Shown here in pieces: positions 35,324 through 44,157 of a stretch of DNA of 64,000 bases. The position numbers and the translations under genes are program-made. Location of the stretch: positions 237,401 through 301,400 of the forward strand of contig NZ_JAERRB010000003.1 in assembly GCF_016735595.1 (NCBI RefSeq), written 5' to 3'. Source of the stretch: Chryseolinea lacunae. Its GTDB lineage: Bacteria; Bacteroidota; Bacteroidia; Cytophagales; Cyclobacteriaceae. The notes under the pieces were generated by a model. The model was not told the DNA's origin. It saw only the letters and a program-made list of their open reading frames with translations, and ran no database searches. Positions within the stretch are counted from its first letter, which is position 1; every line of letters begins with the position of its first letter.

Positions 35324-35728
35324 TTAGGAATGTAACACACCTTCCATCTCAAGTTCCTTGATGAACGAAATGTTCTCCTCGCGGATGGAGTCGGGCACAA
35401 ACACAAAACGCTTGTCGAATATTTGTGTCCCAATATAGTAGCTCACCCAGTATTCGTTGTTCAAATGAAACACGGCGGGGTCGATGAGTTCAATCAATGT
35501 GGCGCTGTTGGGCGCTATGGTGTCGAGGAAATGGCGGAGAATGGAGGTCTTTTGTTCTTCGCCGTCTTTGTGGCCGTAGCCCTTGCTGGCCACCAGCGTG
35601 TTTTCGATGGCTTCGTCGTTGTTGTTGATGAGATAGACCCTCCACTCAAAATGGTCTGCGCTATTCAATTTGCGCGCCACGGCCAGGGTCACGTTTTTTA
35701 CTTCCGGGATTTTAATGTCTTTGATCAT
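35324..35728 (-). CDS. Conserved hypothetical protein
   Basis: This is a 134-residue soluble protein with no signal or membrane segment. It has a single beta-rich domain: IPEVKNVTLAVARKL, FEWRVYLINNNDEAIENTLV, a Gly/Lys loop SKGYGHKDGEEQ, then HLNNEYWVSYYIGTQIFDKRF. Similar proteins are encoded in many Bacteroidota genomes and are unnamed. The upstream neighbour, lipB, starts 753 bp away on the same strand with 30 bp between genes, so they may share a transcript. I do not recognise a function. Confidence 0.7.
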   Translation of the reverse strand: MIKDIKIPEVKNVTLAVARKLNSADHFEWRVYLINNNDEAIENTLVASKGYGHKDGEEQKTSILRHFLDTIAPNSATLIELIDPAVFHLNNEYWVSYYIGTQIFDKRFVFVPDSIREENISFIKELEMEGVLHS

Positions 35729-35758
35729 GGCTATTCCTGATTTTTAAAGTCTCTTCAT

Positions 35759-36481
35759 TCAGTTGTTTATAATTTCCATTTCAAATAACCGGGCAATATG
35801 TTTTTGCAGCATGCCCTGCACTTCTATGACATCAACGGGCCGGCCAAGTTCTTGTTGCAGCGAGGTGACGGCCTTGTCGGTGATGCCGCAGGGGATGATG
35901 TGATTGAAATACGACAGGTCGGGATTCACATTCAGCGCAAAGCCATGCATGGCCACCCAACGACTGGTCTTGACCCCGAGCGCGCAAATTTTGCGGGCCT
36001 TGTGATCTTGTGTGTAATCAATCCACACACCGGTGAGCCCTGGAATGCGGCCCGCCTCCACGTCATATTCTTTCAACGTGAGGATCACGGCTTCTTCCAG
36101 GAAGCGCATGTATTGATGGATGTCGGTGAAAAAATTTTCGAGGTCTATCACCGGGTAGCCCACAATCTGACCCGGTCCGTGGTAGGTGATGTCGCCACCG
36201 CGGTTGATGTGATAGTAGGAAGCATCCAGGTTTTTCAACTCGTCTTCCTTCAACAGAAAGTTATTTTCCTTGCCACTTTTGCCCAGCGTATACACATGGG
36301 GATGCTGGCAGAAAAGCAGGAAGTTGTCGGTGGCCTTGTGAAGATGTTCGGGCAAATCGCGATTGCCGGCCTTGATGGCGAGAATTTTTTCGAACAGCGA
36401 CGACTGATAGTCCCAGGCTTCCTTGTAGTCGATGAGCCCAAGGTCGGTTACGCTGGTTTTTTTATTGATGTTGGAATTCAC
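35759..36481 (-). CDS. lipB: Octanoyl-(acyl-carrier protein):protein N-octanoyltransferase LipB
   Basis: The 240-residue enzyme transfers octanoate from ACP to lipoyl domains of 2-oxo acid dehydrogenases and the glycine cleavage H protein. Motifs are RGGDITYHGPGQIVGYP, the conserved lysine in GVKTSRW, and the catalytic cysteine in HIIPCGI. GTG 36481 starts 3 bp after the phosphoesterase stop and is the only start that gives a family-length protein; longer readings run through the upstream gene. No lipA is nearby. The tight spacing suggests coupled translation with the phosphoesterase gene. Confidence 0.93.
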   Translation of the reverse strand: MNSNINKKTSVTDLGLIDYKEAWDYQSSLFEKILAIKAGNRDLPEHLHKATDNFLLFCQHPHVYTLGKSGKENNFLLKEDELKNLDASYYHINRGGDITYHGPGQIVGYPVIDLENFFTDIHQYMRFLEEAVILTLKEYDVEAGRIPGLTGVWIDYTQDHKARKICALGVKTSRWVAMHGFALNVNPDLSYFNHIIPCGITDKAVTSLQQELGRPVDVIEVQGMLQKHIARLFEMEIINN

Positions 36482-36483
36482 GC

Positions 36484-37305
36484 TCAGAATTTCGCTTGAT
36501 TGATTTTTTCGGTTGGATTCATGATGTAGGTGACGTACGAATGATCGGGCATCAGCTCGACAACACGAAAACCCCGGTAGGCAGTTCCCCAGTTGCCGCC
36601 AAAATGAGAGTCGAACATGTAGGGCACGCCGTCTTTCATCTTCACGTTGTCTTCTTTGTGTTCGTGGCCGTGAAAGACTCCGCGCACGTTTTTGGAGGTG
36701 CTCATCAGGCTCAGAAACTCCGGCGTTTCCAACGAGAAGCTCTCCCATTTCGACTGCGGGATGTGCACAAAAACAAAGATGTTTTTTTTCTTCTTGTGTT
36801 CGTCCAGTTTGGCTTTCATCCACGCGAGGTCGGGGCTCAGGTATTCGCCCTTCTCGTTAGACGACGTGGCCAGCAGCAGCACGTTGTTGTTCAGCACCAC
36901 ATCGTGGTTCACGGGCATGCCCCACACGTCGTTCCAATGCTGATCGCTCACCATGTCGTGGTTGCCTTTGGTGACGTAGTATTTCACCGGCAGTTTGTCG
37001 AGCATGGCTTTGGCGGGCGGCAGAAAATCTTTGCCGTCGTGAATCACGTCGCCGTTGATGACGCAGAAGTCCAATGGATTCTGAGCGTGAAACGAGGTGA
37101 CGTTTTTGATCATCGTGTCATACATGCCCACATAGTCGGTGCCTTCCTGGCCATAGTGGCCGTCGGAAGCCACCACAAAGCGCAGCGCTGTTTTCTTGCC
37201 CAGGCGTTGTGCTTCGGCGGGCGTGAGGTTCAGCACGCTTCCGCCCAGCATCACCAGCGATGCAGACGAAACGTTTTTGATGAAGGTTCGGCGCGACAGG
37301 CTCAT
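36484..37305 (-). CDS. Tat-exported calcineurin-like metallophosphoesterase
   Basis: This 273-residue protein has a twin-arginine leader (SRRTFIKNVSSASLVMLGGS) pointing to folded export. The metallophosphoesterase metal-binding motifs are all present: DGH in VASDGHYG, INGDVIHD, TKGNHDMVSD, VHIPQSKWE and FHGHEHKED. The substrate is unknown; relatives act on phosphodiesters or nucleotides. Tat export fits an enzyme that must acquire metals in the cytoplasm. It is immediately upstream of lipB (gap 2 bp), an arrangement without obvious functional sense. Confidence 0.9.
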   Translation of the reverse strand: MSLSRRTFIKNVSSASLVMLGGSVLNLTPAEAQRLGKKTALRFVVASDGHYGQEGTDYVGMYDTMIKNVTSFHAQNPLDFCVINGDVIHDGKDFLPPAKAMLDKLPVKYYVTKGNHDMVSDQHWNDVWGMPVNHDVVLNNNVLLLATSSNEKGEYLSPDLAWMKAKLDEHKKKKNIFVFVHIPQSKWESFSLETPEFLSLMSTSKNVRGVFHGHEHKEDNVKMKDGVPYMFDSHFGGNWGTAYRGFRVVELMPDHSYVTYIMNPTEKINQAKF

Positions 37306-37441
37306 AAATCAGGATTTATCAATTTCAAAAGTTCTCTAAAAACGAAAGCGGGTAGAATGTCGACGAATAGAAAGTCTTTGATAACACCGTTTATTTCTCT
37401 TCGCAGGTTGTGCTATCTTCCTTCAAAGGTATTACATAGTT

Positions 37442-37792
37442 GTGAGCGACAAAATGAAAACCGGCACCTACGGCGAGAATCTTGCCGCTGACTTTCTCAA
37501 GGCCAAGGGCTTTGATATTGTTGCCCGAAACTACCGTCACGGACGCGCCGAAATAGACCTCATTGTGCAACGGGGCAACTGGCTCATTTTTGTGGAAGTG
37601 AAAACGCGTTCGTCAGTTTCCTTTGGCTACCCCGAAGAATTTGTTGACGAGGCCCAGGCACGACACATCTTCCACGCGGCCGAGCACTACATTTTTGCAA
37701 ACGACTGGCAAGGACACATTCGCTTCGACATCGTGTCGGTGCACCTCACGTTGCCTCCGGAAATTTTTCACTTCGAAGACGCCATAAATTAA
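37442..37792 (+). CDS. YraN/UPF0102-family endonuclease-like protein
   Basis: The 116-residue product has the PD-(D/E)xK nuclease-like core: AEIDLIV (D), FVEVKTRSS (E-x-K) and a small alpha/beta fold. Members of UPF0102 are related to Holliday-junction resolvases but their activity is little known. The GTG at 42 bp position 37442 puts seven residues before the conserved G-x2-G-E, exactly as in homologs, so it is preferred to the ATG at 37454. It is divergent from the phosphoesterase gene and convergent with polA. Confidence 0.88.
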   Translation: MSDKMKTGTYGENLAADFLKAKGFDIVARNYRHGRAEIDLIVQRGNWLIFVEVKTRSSVSFGYPEEFVDEAQARHIFHAAEHYIFANDWQGHIRFDIVSVHLTLPPEIFHFEDAIN

Positions 37793-37828
37793 CGCACGCT
37801 TAATATCTGACGGGCGTCAATAAAAAAT

Positions 37829-40558
37829 TTAGTGCGCCTCCAGCCAGTTCAGTCCCACACCTACCTCCACTTCCATGGGCACTTCCAGGTGCACCGCGTG
37901 TTTCATGAGGCTCACAATGTTTGGTTTCACAATTTCCACTTCGTCTTTGTGCACATCAAACACCAGTTCGTCGTGCACCTGCATGGTCATTTTCGATTTC
38001 AGTTTTTCTTTGGCCAGCCAGCGGTGAATGTTCACCATCGCGATTTTAATGATGTCGGCAGCACTGCCCTGGATGGGTGCGTTGATGGCGTTGCGTTCGG
38101 CAAAACCACGCGTGGTCACGTTGCGCGAGTTGATGTCGCGCAGGTAGCGCTTTCGGCCCAGAATGGTTTCTACAAATTCTTTTTCGCGCGCGTTGTTGAT
38201 GGAGTCGTCCATGTAGCGTTTGATGGCGGCAAACTCGGTGAAGTAGGACTGAATGATTTCGGCTGCCTCGGTGCGTGATATGCCCAGGTTTTGCGACAGA
38301 CCAAACGCGGTGCTGCCATAGAGGATGCCGAAGTTCACTTCTTTCGCTTTACGCCGCATGTCGGGCGTCACTTTTTCGAGTTCCACCTTAAACACTTTGG
38401 CCGCGGTGGTGGTGTGGATGTCGCGCTTGTTGCGGAAGGCTTCGATCATGATCTGATCTTTCGCAAACGACGCGGCAATTCTCAATTCAATCTGCGAATA
38501 GTCGGCCGACATAAAAAGATAGTCATCGTTGCGCGCCACAAATGCCTTTCTGATTTGTCTGCCTTTTTCGGTGCGGATCGGAATGTTCTGCAAGTTCGGG
38601 TTGTTCGAGCTCAACCGGCCCGTGGCGGCCACGGCCTGACGATAGTCGGTGTGAATGCGGCCGTCGGCTTTGCTCATCATCTTGGGCAACGCGTCCACAT
38701 AGGTGGAGCGAAGCTTTTCGTATTCGCGATAGTCCAGAATTTTTTTAGCGATGTCGTGCTTTGGGGCCAGGGTGGCGAGAATGTCTTCGCCCGTGGCGTA
38801 CTGGCCCGACTTGGTTTTTTTGGGCTTCTCAATCAGCTTCATTTTGTCGAACAGAATGTCGCCTAGTTGTTTGGGTGAGCCGATGTTGAATTCGGTGCCG
38901 GCCATTTTGAAAATGTCGTACTGCACTTTGTCGCTTTCGCCTTTCAGCTCTTCCGACATTTTTGCCAGTGAGTCCATGTTCACCTTCACGCCTTCAAACT
39001 CCATGTTAGCCAACACATACACCAACGGCATTTCGGTGTCGCTCATGAGCTTGCTCACGCGGCGCTCTTCCAGTTCGGCCTGCAACTTCACGCGCAACTG
39101 CAACAGGTTATCGGCACGTTCGCAGAGACGGTCTTTCAGGCTTCCATTTTCCAGCAGGTCGTAGGCAAGGTATTGGGCACAGATGATGGGCAGGTCGTGC
39201 GAGGCTTCGGGTTCGATGAGGTAGTGGGCAATCATGCTGTCGAACAACGGCCCGGCTACTTCCACGGCGTTCTTTTTCATGATGATGACCGAAGCCTTCA
39301 GGTTGTGGCCCACTTTTGTGATTTGTGCGTCGGTCATCACCGGTGCGAAAATCTTTGCTGCGTTGGTCGCTTTCTCTGCCGAATCGATGGGATAATAGTA
39401 GGCTTCGTCGGGGCGGTATGAAAAGGCGATGCCGCGCCATTGATAATCGAAGTTGGCCACGTCGTCGGTAATGGTGTCGATGGCGATGTGGCGTTGTTCT
39501 TTCAACTTTGCCACGAGGCCTTCCAGTTGACTTTCGTTTTCCACCTGCGTGTATTGCACCGTCTTTGATGACAGCGATTTCCGGTCGCCGGCCAGGGCTG
39601 CTTCCTGTGTGTTTTCGGGCTGGCCAAACATGGAGAGCTGCGCCACTTTGGGTGCCACGCGGGGCACTTCGGCCATGGCTTCACCAAAGGCGCGCGCCGA
39701 GATGGACTTAAATTCGAGGTCGTTGAAAATTGGTTTCAGTTTCTCGGCATCGGGACCGCTATAGGCCAGTTCACTTTCGTTGAACGCCACAGGCACATCG
39801 GTGATGATGGTGGCGAGTTTCTTCGAAAGGATGGCCTGGTCGCCGTAGGTTTGCACCAGTTCTTTTTGTTTGCCCTTGAGGTCGGCGGCGTGGGCCACAA
39901 TGTTTTCTACGGTGCCATATTGCTTCAACAACACGGCGGCGGTTTTAGGGCCAAAGCCGGGAATGCCCGGAATGTTATCGGACGTGTCGCCTTGCAAGCC
40001 CAGCATATCGATGACCTGCGACACATTTTCGATGTCCCATTTCTCGCACACTTCCTTGGGGCCAAGCACATCTACGGCGTTGCCCATGTAGGCAGGTTTG
40101 TAGAGAAACACGCAGTCGGTCACCAGCTGGCCAAAGTCTTTGTCGGGTGTCATCATATACACTTCAAAGCCTTGCTTGCAGGCCTGCGAGGCGAGGGTGC
40201 CAATGATGTCGTCGGCTTCGTAGCCATCCATTTCGAGAATGGGGATGTTGAAGCCGCGGATAATTTCTTTCACGATGGGAATGCCCGAGCGAATGTCTTC
40301 GGGGGTTTCCTGGCGGTTGGCTTTATATTCTTTGAAAATTTCGTCGCGAAAAGTTTTGGCCACGGTGTCGAAGGCAATGCCGATGTGTGTGGGGCGCTGT
40401 TTCTGCAACACTTCCATGAGGGTGTTGGTGAAACCAAAGGCCACGGAGGTGTTGATGCCTTTGGAGTTGATGCGGGGTGTTTTTGTGAAAGCAAAATGTG
40501 CGCGATAGATCAGCGCATAGGCATCGAGAAGAAAGAGTTTTTTATCGGGTTTGCTCAT
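37829..40558 (-). CDS. polA: DNA polymerase I with degenerate 3'-5' exonuclease domain
   Basis: The 909-residue enzyme fills gaps and removes RNA primers. The N-terminal 5' nuclease (FLLDAYALIYRAHFA, DGYEADDIIG, GDTSDNIPG) and C-terminal polymerase (LMSADYSQIELRI, FGILYGSTAFGL, MQVHDELVFDV) are intact. In the middle 3'-5' exonuclease domain three of the four metal-binding acids are lost: Asp361 remains (DTIT), but the Glu is Ile363, the second Asp is Ser423 (NLKAS), and the third is Arg481 (CERAD). The domain is also about 20 residues shorter there than in E. coli. Proofreading is thus probably absent, as in Taq and Bst polymerases. ATG 40558 is the family start. Confidence 0.97.
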   Translation of the reverse strand: MSKPDKKLFLLDAYALIYRAHFAFTKTPRINSKGINTSVAFGFTNTLMEVLQKQRPTHIGIAFDTVAKTFRDEIFKEYKANRQETPEDIRSGIPIVKEIIRGFNIPILEMDGYEADDIIGTLASQACKQGFEVYMMTPDKDFGQLVTDCVFLYKPAYMGNAVDVLGPKEVCEKWDIENVSQVIDMLGLQGDTSDNIPGIPGFGPKTAAVLLKQYGTVENIVAHAADLKGKQKELVQTYGDQAILSKKLATIITDVPVAFNESELAYSGPDAEKLKPIFNDLEFKSISARAFGEAMAEVPRVAPKVAQLSMFGQPENTQEAALAGDRKSLSSKTVQYTQVENESQLEGLVAKLKEQRHIAIDTITDDVANFDYQWRGIAFSYRPDEAYYYPIDSAEKATNAAKIFAPVMTDAQITKVGHNLKASVIIMKKNAVEVAGPLFDSMIAHYLIEPEASHDLPIICAQYLAYDLLENGSLKDRLCERADNLLQLRVKLQAELEERRVSKLMSDTEMPLVYVLANMEFEGVKVNMDSLAKMSEELKGESDKVQYDIFKMAGTEFNIGSPKQLGDILFDKMKLIEKPKKTKSGQYATGEDILATLAPKHDIAKKILDYREYEKLRSTYVDALPKMMSKADGRIHTDYRQAVAATGRLSSNNPNLQNIPIRTEKGRQIRKAFVARNDDYLFMSADYSQIELRIAASFAKDQIMIEAFRNKRDIHTTTAAKVFKVELEKVTPDMRRKAKEVNFGILYGSTAFGLSQNLGISRTEAAEIIQSYFTEFAAIKRYMDDSINNAREKEFVETILGRKRYLRDINSRNVTTRGFAERNAINAPIQGSAADIIKIAMVNIHRWLAKEKLKSKMTMQVHDELVFDVHKDEVEIVKPNIVSLMKHAVHLEVPMEVEVGVGLNWLEAH

Positions 40559-40696
40559 GTTGCAAAGTATTGTACAATTCGAAAAGAAACCAACGTTTCT
40601 TTCACGTATTGCCACCCGATTTCCGCTAATTTTTAAGTATCGGTTTCAGCACCTCACCGCTCTTGCGGGATGCCGTCAACACCAATAAAAAAGCAT

Positions 40697-40730
40697 GAAA
40701 AAAAGCGTGACAGGATTTCTCCCGCCACGC
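40697..40730 (-). terminator. Intrinsic terminator of the lipoprotein gene at 40767-41270
   Basis: On the minus strand an 11-bp stem with two G-T pairs closes a GAAA tetraloop (GCGTGGCGGGA / TCCTGTCACGC) and is followed by seven T. It starts 36 bp after the lipoprotein stop. Confidence 0.85.
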
Positions 40731-40766
40731 TCCTTACCCACTATTTGACAGATTAAAGATTTTAGA

Positions 40767-41270
40767 TCAATTGGTTATGCCTTGCTTTTTGGTGGCGGCA
40801 CAGTTGTGCTCAAACGAATAGTCGTCGTCGGTGTCGAGTATATACTTGAAGCTGAGCACGTCGCCGGCCAGACTTCCCGAACCCGACAGCACGATGGTCA
40901 TGGTTTTTCCTTTGAAGGTTTGATGGGGGATGTCGAATGTTTTTCCTTTGATGGTGGCTTTCACGGGCACATACATGAAGTCGCCAAAGTTGCTGATCTC
41001 CACAAAGGCGCCACCGTCTTTCGACGTGGTGATGGTCACTTCATAGGTTTCGATCTCGTCATACTCGTCGGTGTCGGTCACGGTGTAGGTTCCCGCAAGC
41101 TTCGACGCATCGGCCGAGAAATCTTCGGCGGCTGCATCGTCTTTGCTACAGCTGCTGAGAATAAGGGCTACAATAAAGATTACAATGCCTACCAGAAAAG
41201 GGTAGAGCGAATCAACGGATGTGAATTTGCTGGCCAACGTGAGGGGAGAAGAGGGGGTCATTTTTTTCAT
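40767..41270 (-). CDS. Hypothetical lipoprotein
   Basis: This is a 167-residue lipoprotein with lipobox LILSSC after a rather long N-terminal region (MKKMTPSSPLTLASKF and a hydrophobic helix). The mature part begins SKDDAAAEDFSADASKLAG and is an acidic, beta-rich domain, with segments such as YTVTDTDEYDEIETYEVTI. It resembles lipocalin-like or calycin-type lipoproteins of Bacteroidota, but no family is firmly recognised. ATG 41270 is used because the upstream in-frame codons (to 41324) are not signal-like. It is transcribed away from the acyl-CoA synthetase gene and has a strong terminator. Confidence 0.7.
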   Translation of the reverse strand: MKKMTPSSPLTLASKFTSVDSLYPFLVGIVIFIVALILSSCSKDDAAAEDFSADASKLAGTYTVTDTDEYDEIETYEVTITTSKDGGAFVEISNFGDFMYVPVKATIKGKTFDIPHQTFKGKTMTIVLSGSGSLAGDVLSFKYILDTDDDYSFEHNCAATKKQGITN

Positions 41271-41395
41271 AATCGTGTGAACTTTGTTAATAGGGTGATT
41301 TGATTGCTGCGCGCTCCGAAACAAATTCTGAGCTCGTGATCAAATACGGGAAGGTTGCTGCTTTGGCTGGGCAAAAGGGTTAACAAAAGGTTTAC

Positions 41396-41413
41396 ACCCC
41401 CAACTTTGGGGGT
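41396..41413. other. Short C5/G5 hairpin in the 41271-41537 intergenic region
   Basis: The sequence ACCCCCA (41396-41402) and TGGGGGT (41407-41413) form a perfect 7-bp stem with a 4-nt loop. It has no T tail, so it is not a terminator. It lies between two divergent promoters and could be a leader or operator structure for either gene. Confidence 0.3.
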
Positions 41414-41467
41414 TGACCATGCGTCTACAAAAACCCTGCGAAACTTGGTTTTCAAGGTTAAAAAAGT

Positions 41468-41538
41468 CTTTTTTGTTCAATGCACACGTTTCCGGAGAGG
41501 AAACGGCCGCCCCAAACCATAAAAATCTTTTTTGTTCA
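41468..41538. repeat. 13-bp direct repeat upstream of the acyl-CoA synthetase gene
   Basis: TCTTTTTTGTTCA occurs at 41468-41480 and again at 41526-41538, 45 bp apart. The second copy ends on the first base of the ATG start codon. It may be coincidence in an AT-rich leader or a regulatory repeat. Confidence 0.35.
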
Positions 41539-43175
41539 TGAACCCCATCCAACAGTTTGTCCGCTGGGAAGCCGAAAAGCCTGAGGCAATTTTTCTACAG
41601 CAACCGCTCGCCGGGGTGTGGAAAAAATGGACCTATCGCCAAGCCGGTCAGGAGATCCGCAGCATGGCCACCGCCCTCGCCGAACGTGGCCTTCCTCCCC
41701 GAAGCCGGGTAGGCATCCTTTCAAAAAATTGCGCACACTGGATCATGGCCGACCTGGCCATCTGGATGGCCGGACATATTTCTGTTCCCCTCTACCCCAC
41801 GTTCACGGGCAACACTATTGCACAGATTCTGGAGCACAGCGAAACAAAAATTCTTTTTGTGGGCAAGCTCGACACCTGGGAAGACCAGAAGGCGGGTATC
41901 CCAACGGGTGTGGCCTGCATCGGATTCTCGACTTATTTGAAAACTCCCTTCCCCGCGTGGGAGGACCTTGTGACCACGCACCCGCCGCTGAAAGAATTTG
42001 CATCGTGGACGGCCGATGAATTGGCCACGTTAAAATACACGTCGGGCACCACAGGCAACCCCAAGGGTGTGATGCTAAATTTTGGAGCGTTTCAGTTTGT
42101 GATGAAGGAGGGCCTGAACGCCATCGATGTGAAACCCGGCGACAACAACCGGCTGTTTTCCTACCTGCCGCTGAGCCACGTGGCCGAGCGATCGCTGGTG
42201 GAAATGACCGCCCTCTATTCGGCCTCCACCATCTATTTTTCTGAGTCGCTCGAAACTTTCGGAGCCAACCTGGCAGAAGCGCAGCCCACCATTTTTCTGG
42301 CTGTGCCCCGCATCTGGGCCAAGTTTCGCGAGAAGATCCTGGAAGCCATGCCCCAACCTAAACTGGATAAGCTCCTGAAAATTCCGTTGGTGAACTTGCT
42401 GGTGAAAAGGGCCATCAAGAAAAAACTGGGTCTTGCCAAATGCAAATGGGTGATCAGCGGCGCGGCCCCTGTGGCACCGGAACTGCTGCGCTGGTTTCAA
42501 AAACTCGACATCATCATTCGCGACACCTATGGCATGACCGAGAATCTGGCATTCTCGCACATTAACCTAAACAAGGTGAAGATCGGCACGGTGGGTCATG
42601 TGTGGCCGGGCATTCAATGGCGCCTGAGCGAACAGGGCGAGTTGCAGATGAAACACCCCGGACTGATGATGGGCTACTATAAAGACGAAGCCCTCACAAA
42701 CACGGTACTGACAAACGACGGCTACTTAAAAACCGGCGACAAGGGTGAAGTGGACCGCGAAGGTTTTTTCACGATCACGGGCAGAATAAAAGATCAGTTC
42801 AAAACCGACAAAGGAAAATTCGTGGACCCCACTCCCATCGAAATGCAGCTGCTTCAAAATCCCGACATCGACCAGGCGTGCGTGGTGGGCATGGGCATTC
42901 CTCAACCTATTGCCTTGATCAATTTGTCGGCAGCCGGCAAATCAAAATCGAAAGACGCCATTCGCGACAGCATCGCGCAAACCCTTGAGCACGTCAATCC
43001 CTCGCTGGAGAGTTACGAAAAACTGGAAGCGGCCGTGATCATGCAACGCGACTGGACGGTTGAAAACGGAATGCTCACCCCGTCGATGAAACTGAAACGC
43101 AACGAGCTCGAAAAAGCAAACCTGGAAAAATATCCGGTGTGGTATAAGATGAAAACGGCTGTGGTGTGGGAATAG
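41538..43175 (+). CDS. AMP-forming long-chain acyl-CoA synthetase
   Basis: This 545-residue ANL-superfamily enzyme activates fatty acids to acyl-CoA through an acyl-AMP intermediate. The P-loop-like motif is LKYTSGTTGNPKGVML, the adenylate-binding A5 motif is RDTYGMTEN, the hinge is TGDKGEVDREGFFTITGRIK, and the C-terminal lysine-bearing segment is PSMKLKRN. N-terminal and C-terminal domains are complete. The ATG at 41538 (after a TTG) is preferred. It is monocistronic, with a strong terminator at 43201. The nearest lipid gene is the thiolase at 7011, far away. Confidence 0.93.
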   Translation: MNPIQQFVRWEAEKPEAIFLQQPLAGVWKKWTYRQAGQEIRSMATALAERGLPPRSRVGILSKNCAHWIMADLAIWMAGHISVPLYPTFTGNTIAQILEHSETKILFVGKLDTWEDQKAGIPTGVACIGFSTYLKTPFPAWEDLVTTHPPLKEFASWTADELATLKYTSGTTGNPKGVMLNFGAFQFVMKEGLNAIDVKPGDNNRLFSYLPLSHVAERSLVEMTALYSASTIYFSESLETFGANLAEAQPTIFLAVPRIWAKFREKILEAMPQPKLDKLLKIPLVNLLVKRAIKKKLGLAKCKWVISGAAPVAPELLRWFQKLDIIIRDTYGMTENLAFSHINLNKVKIGTVGHVWPGIQWRLSEQGELQMKHPGLMMGYYKDEALTNTVLTNDGYLKTGDKGEVDREGFFTITGRIKDQFKTDKGKFVDPTPIEMQLLQNPDIDQACVVGMGIPQPIALINLSAAGKSKSKDAIRDSIAQTLEHVNPSLESYEKLEAAVIMQRDWTVENGMLTPSMKLKRNELEKANLEKYPVWYKMKTAVVWE

Positions 43176-43200
43176 ATTTTTACGAACACCATCCAAACGA

Positions 43201-43234
43201 GAAAGGCCCCGGCAAGTCGGGGCCTTTCTTTTTT
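43201..43234 (+). terminator. Intrinsic terminator after the acyl-CoA synthetase gene
   Basis: A perfect 10-bp stem (GAAAGGCCCC / GGGGCCTTTC) with an 8-nt loop is followed by TTTTTT, 25 bp after the stop. Confidence 0.9.
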
Positions 43235-43260
43235 CTCGCGTGAGAATATTTTTCGATTGA

Positions 43261-44106
43261 CTATTTCAGTCGCGCCTTAAAAAATGCCAGCGTGGTTTTG
43301 TAAGCATCTTCTGTAGCCGCTTTGTCGAAGATGGGATTGCTGGGGTTGGCAAAGCCGTGATCGGCGTCATAGTTTTTCACCGTCAGGTTTTTGCCGGCGG
43401 CTTTCATGTTAGCTTCAAACTTTTTCACGATTTCGGGTGTGATGTATTTTTCGCGCGAAGCAAAGATGCCCAGCACATCGGTGTTCAGTGTTTTCAGTTT
43501 CTCCACATCATCCACGGGCATGCCATAATAGATCACACACGCCACGGCCTGCTTGCCGGCGTTGAGTGTGGCCACCAGCGACTGTCCGCCACCAAAGCAC
43601 CAGCCGATGGTTCCGATTTTTGCTTTTGGTCCGGCATAGGCAATGGCGCCTTTCACAATGGCGTCGCCACGTTCCTGCTTGAATTGCTGCATATACTGTC
43701 CCGCCAATGTGCGGTCGGCGGTAGCTTTGCCGTCATACATGTCGAGGGCAATCACGTTCCCGTTGCCGAGGTCTTTGAAGAGTTCGTCAGCTTCTTTTTT
43801 GATGTGATCGTTGAGGCCCCACCATTCCTGGAAAACAAAAATCCAGTTGTCGGTTTTTGTTTTGTTCAGCACCAGGTAGGCATTGGCATCCTGCCCGTCG
43901 GGGGTTTTGTATTGAATCATTTTGCCGCCCTCCACGCTCACGTGTGTGTAGGGACGGGGCGTGGGATGTTCGCGGTTGAATTTTTTGTTGGACGCAAAGA
44001 CCGCGAACTTGTCGGTCGACGATGTGTGGCACACGGTGATGCCATCCTGGCTAAACGCCCTGGCGGCGAGCAGCACGAAAAAAAGCAGTAGATAGATTTT
44101 ACGCAT
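43261..44106 (-). CDS. Secreted dienelactone hydrolase family protein
   Basis: This is a 281-residue alpha/beta hydrolase with a Sec signal peptide (LLLFFVLLAARAFSQ). The nucleophile elbow GWCFGGGQS places Cys where dienelactone hydrolase has it, an oxyanion/active segment contains QEWWGLNDHIK, and the histidine is in YDADHGFANPS, making the Cys-Asp-His triad. Family members hydrolyse dienelactone or other ester/carboxylester substrates. Secretion suggests a scavenging or detoxifying role rather than chloroaromatic catabolism. It is convergent with the acyl-CoA synthetase gene. Confidence 0.9.
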   Translation of the reverse strand: MRKIYLLLFFVLLAARAFSQDGITVCHTSSTDKFAVFASNKKFNREHPTPRPYTHVSVEGGKMIQYKTPDGQDANAYLVLNKTKTDNWIFVFQEWWGLNDHIKKEADELFKDLGNGNVIALDMYDGKATADRTLAGQYMQQFKQERGDAIVKGAIAYAGPKAKIGTIGWCFGGGQSLVATLNAGKQAVACVIYYGMPVDDVEKLKTLNTDVLGIFASREKYITPEIVKKFEANMKAAGKNLTVKNYDADHGFANPSNPIFDKAATEDAYKTTLAFFKARLK

Positions 44107-44157
44107 AGTGTTTCAGGTTTTGTACACTCCTAAACCAACACGCCCCCATTTTAGTTT

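Noticed and set aside
36496-37491. A 331-codon plus-strand frame opposite the phosphoesterase gene.
   Set aside because: The minus-strand protein carries all five metallophosphoesterase motifs and a Tat signal; the opposite frame has no domain.
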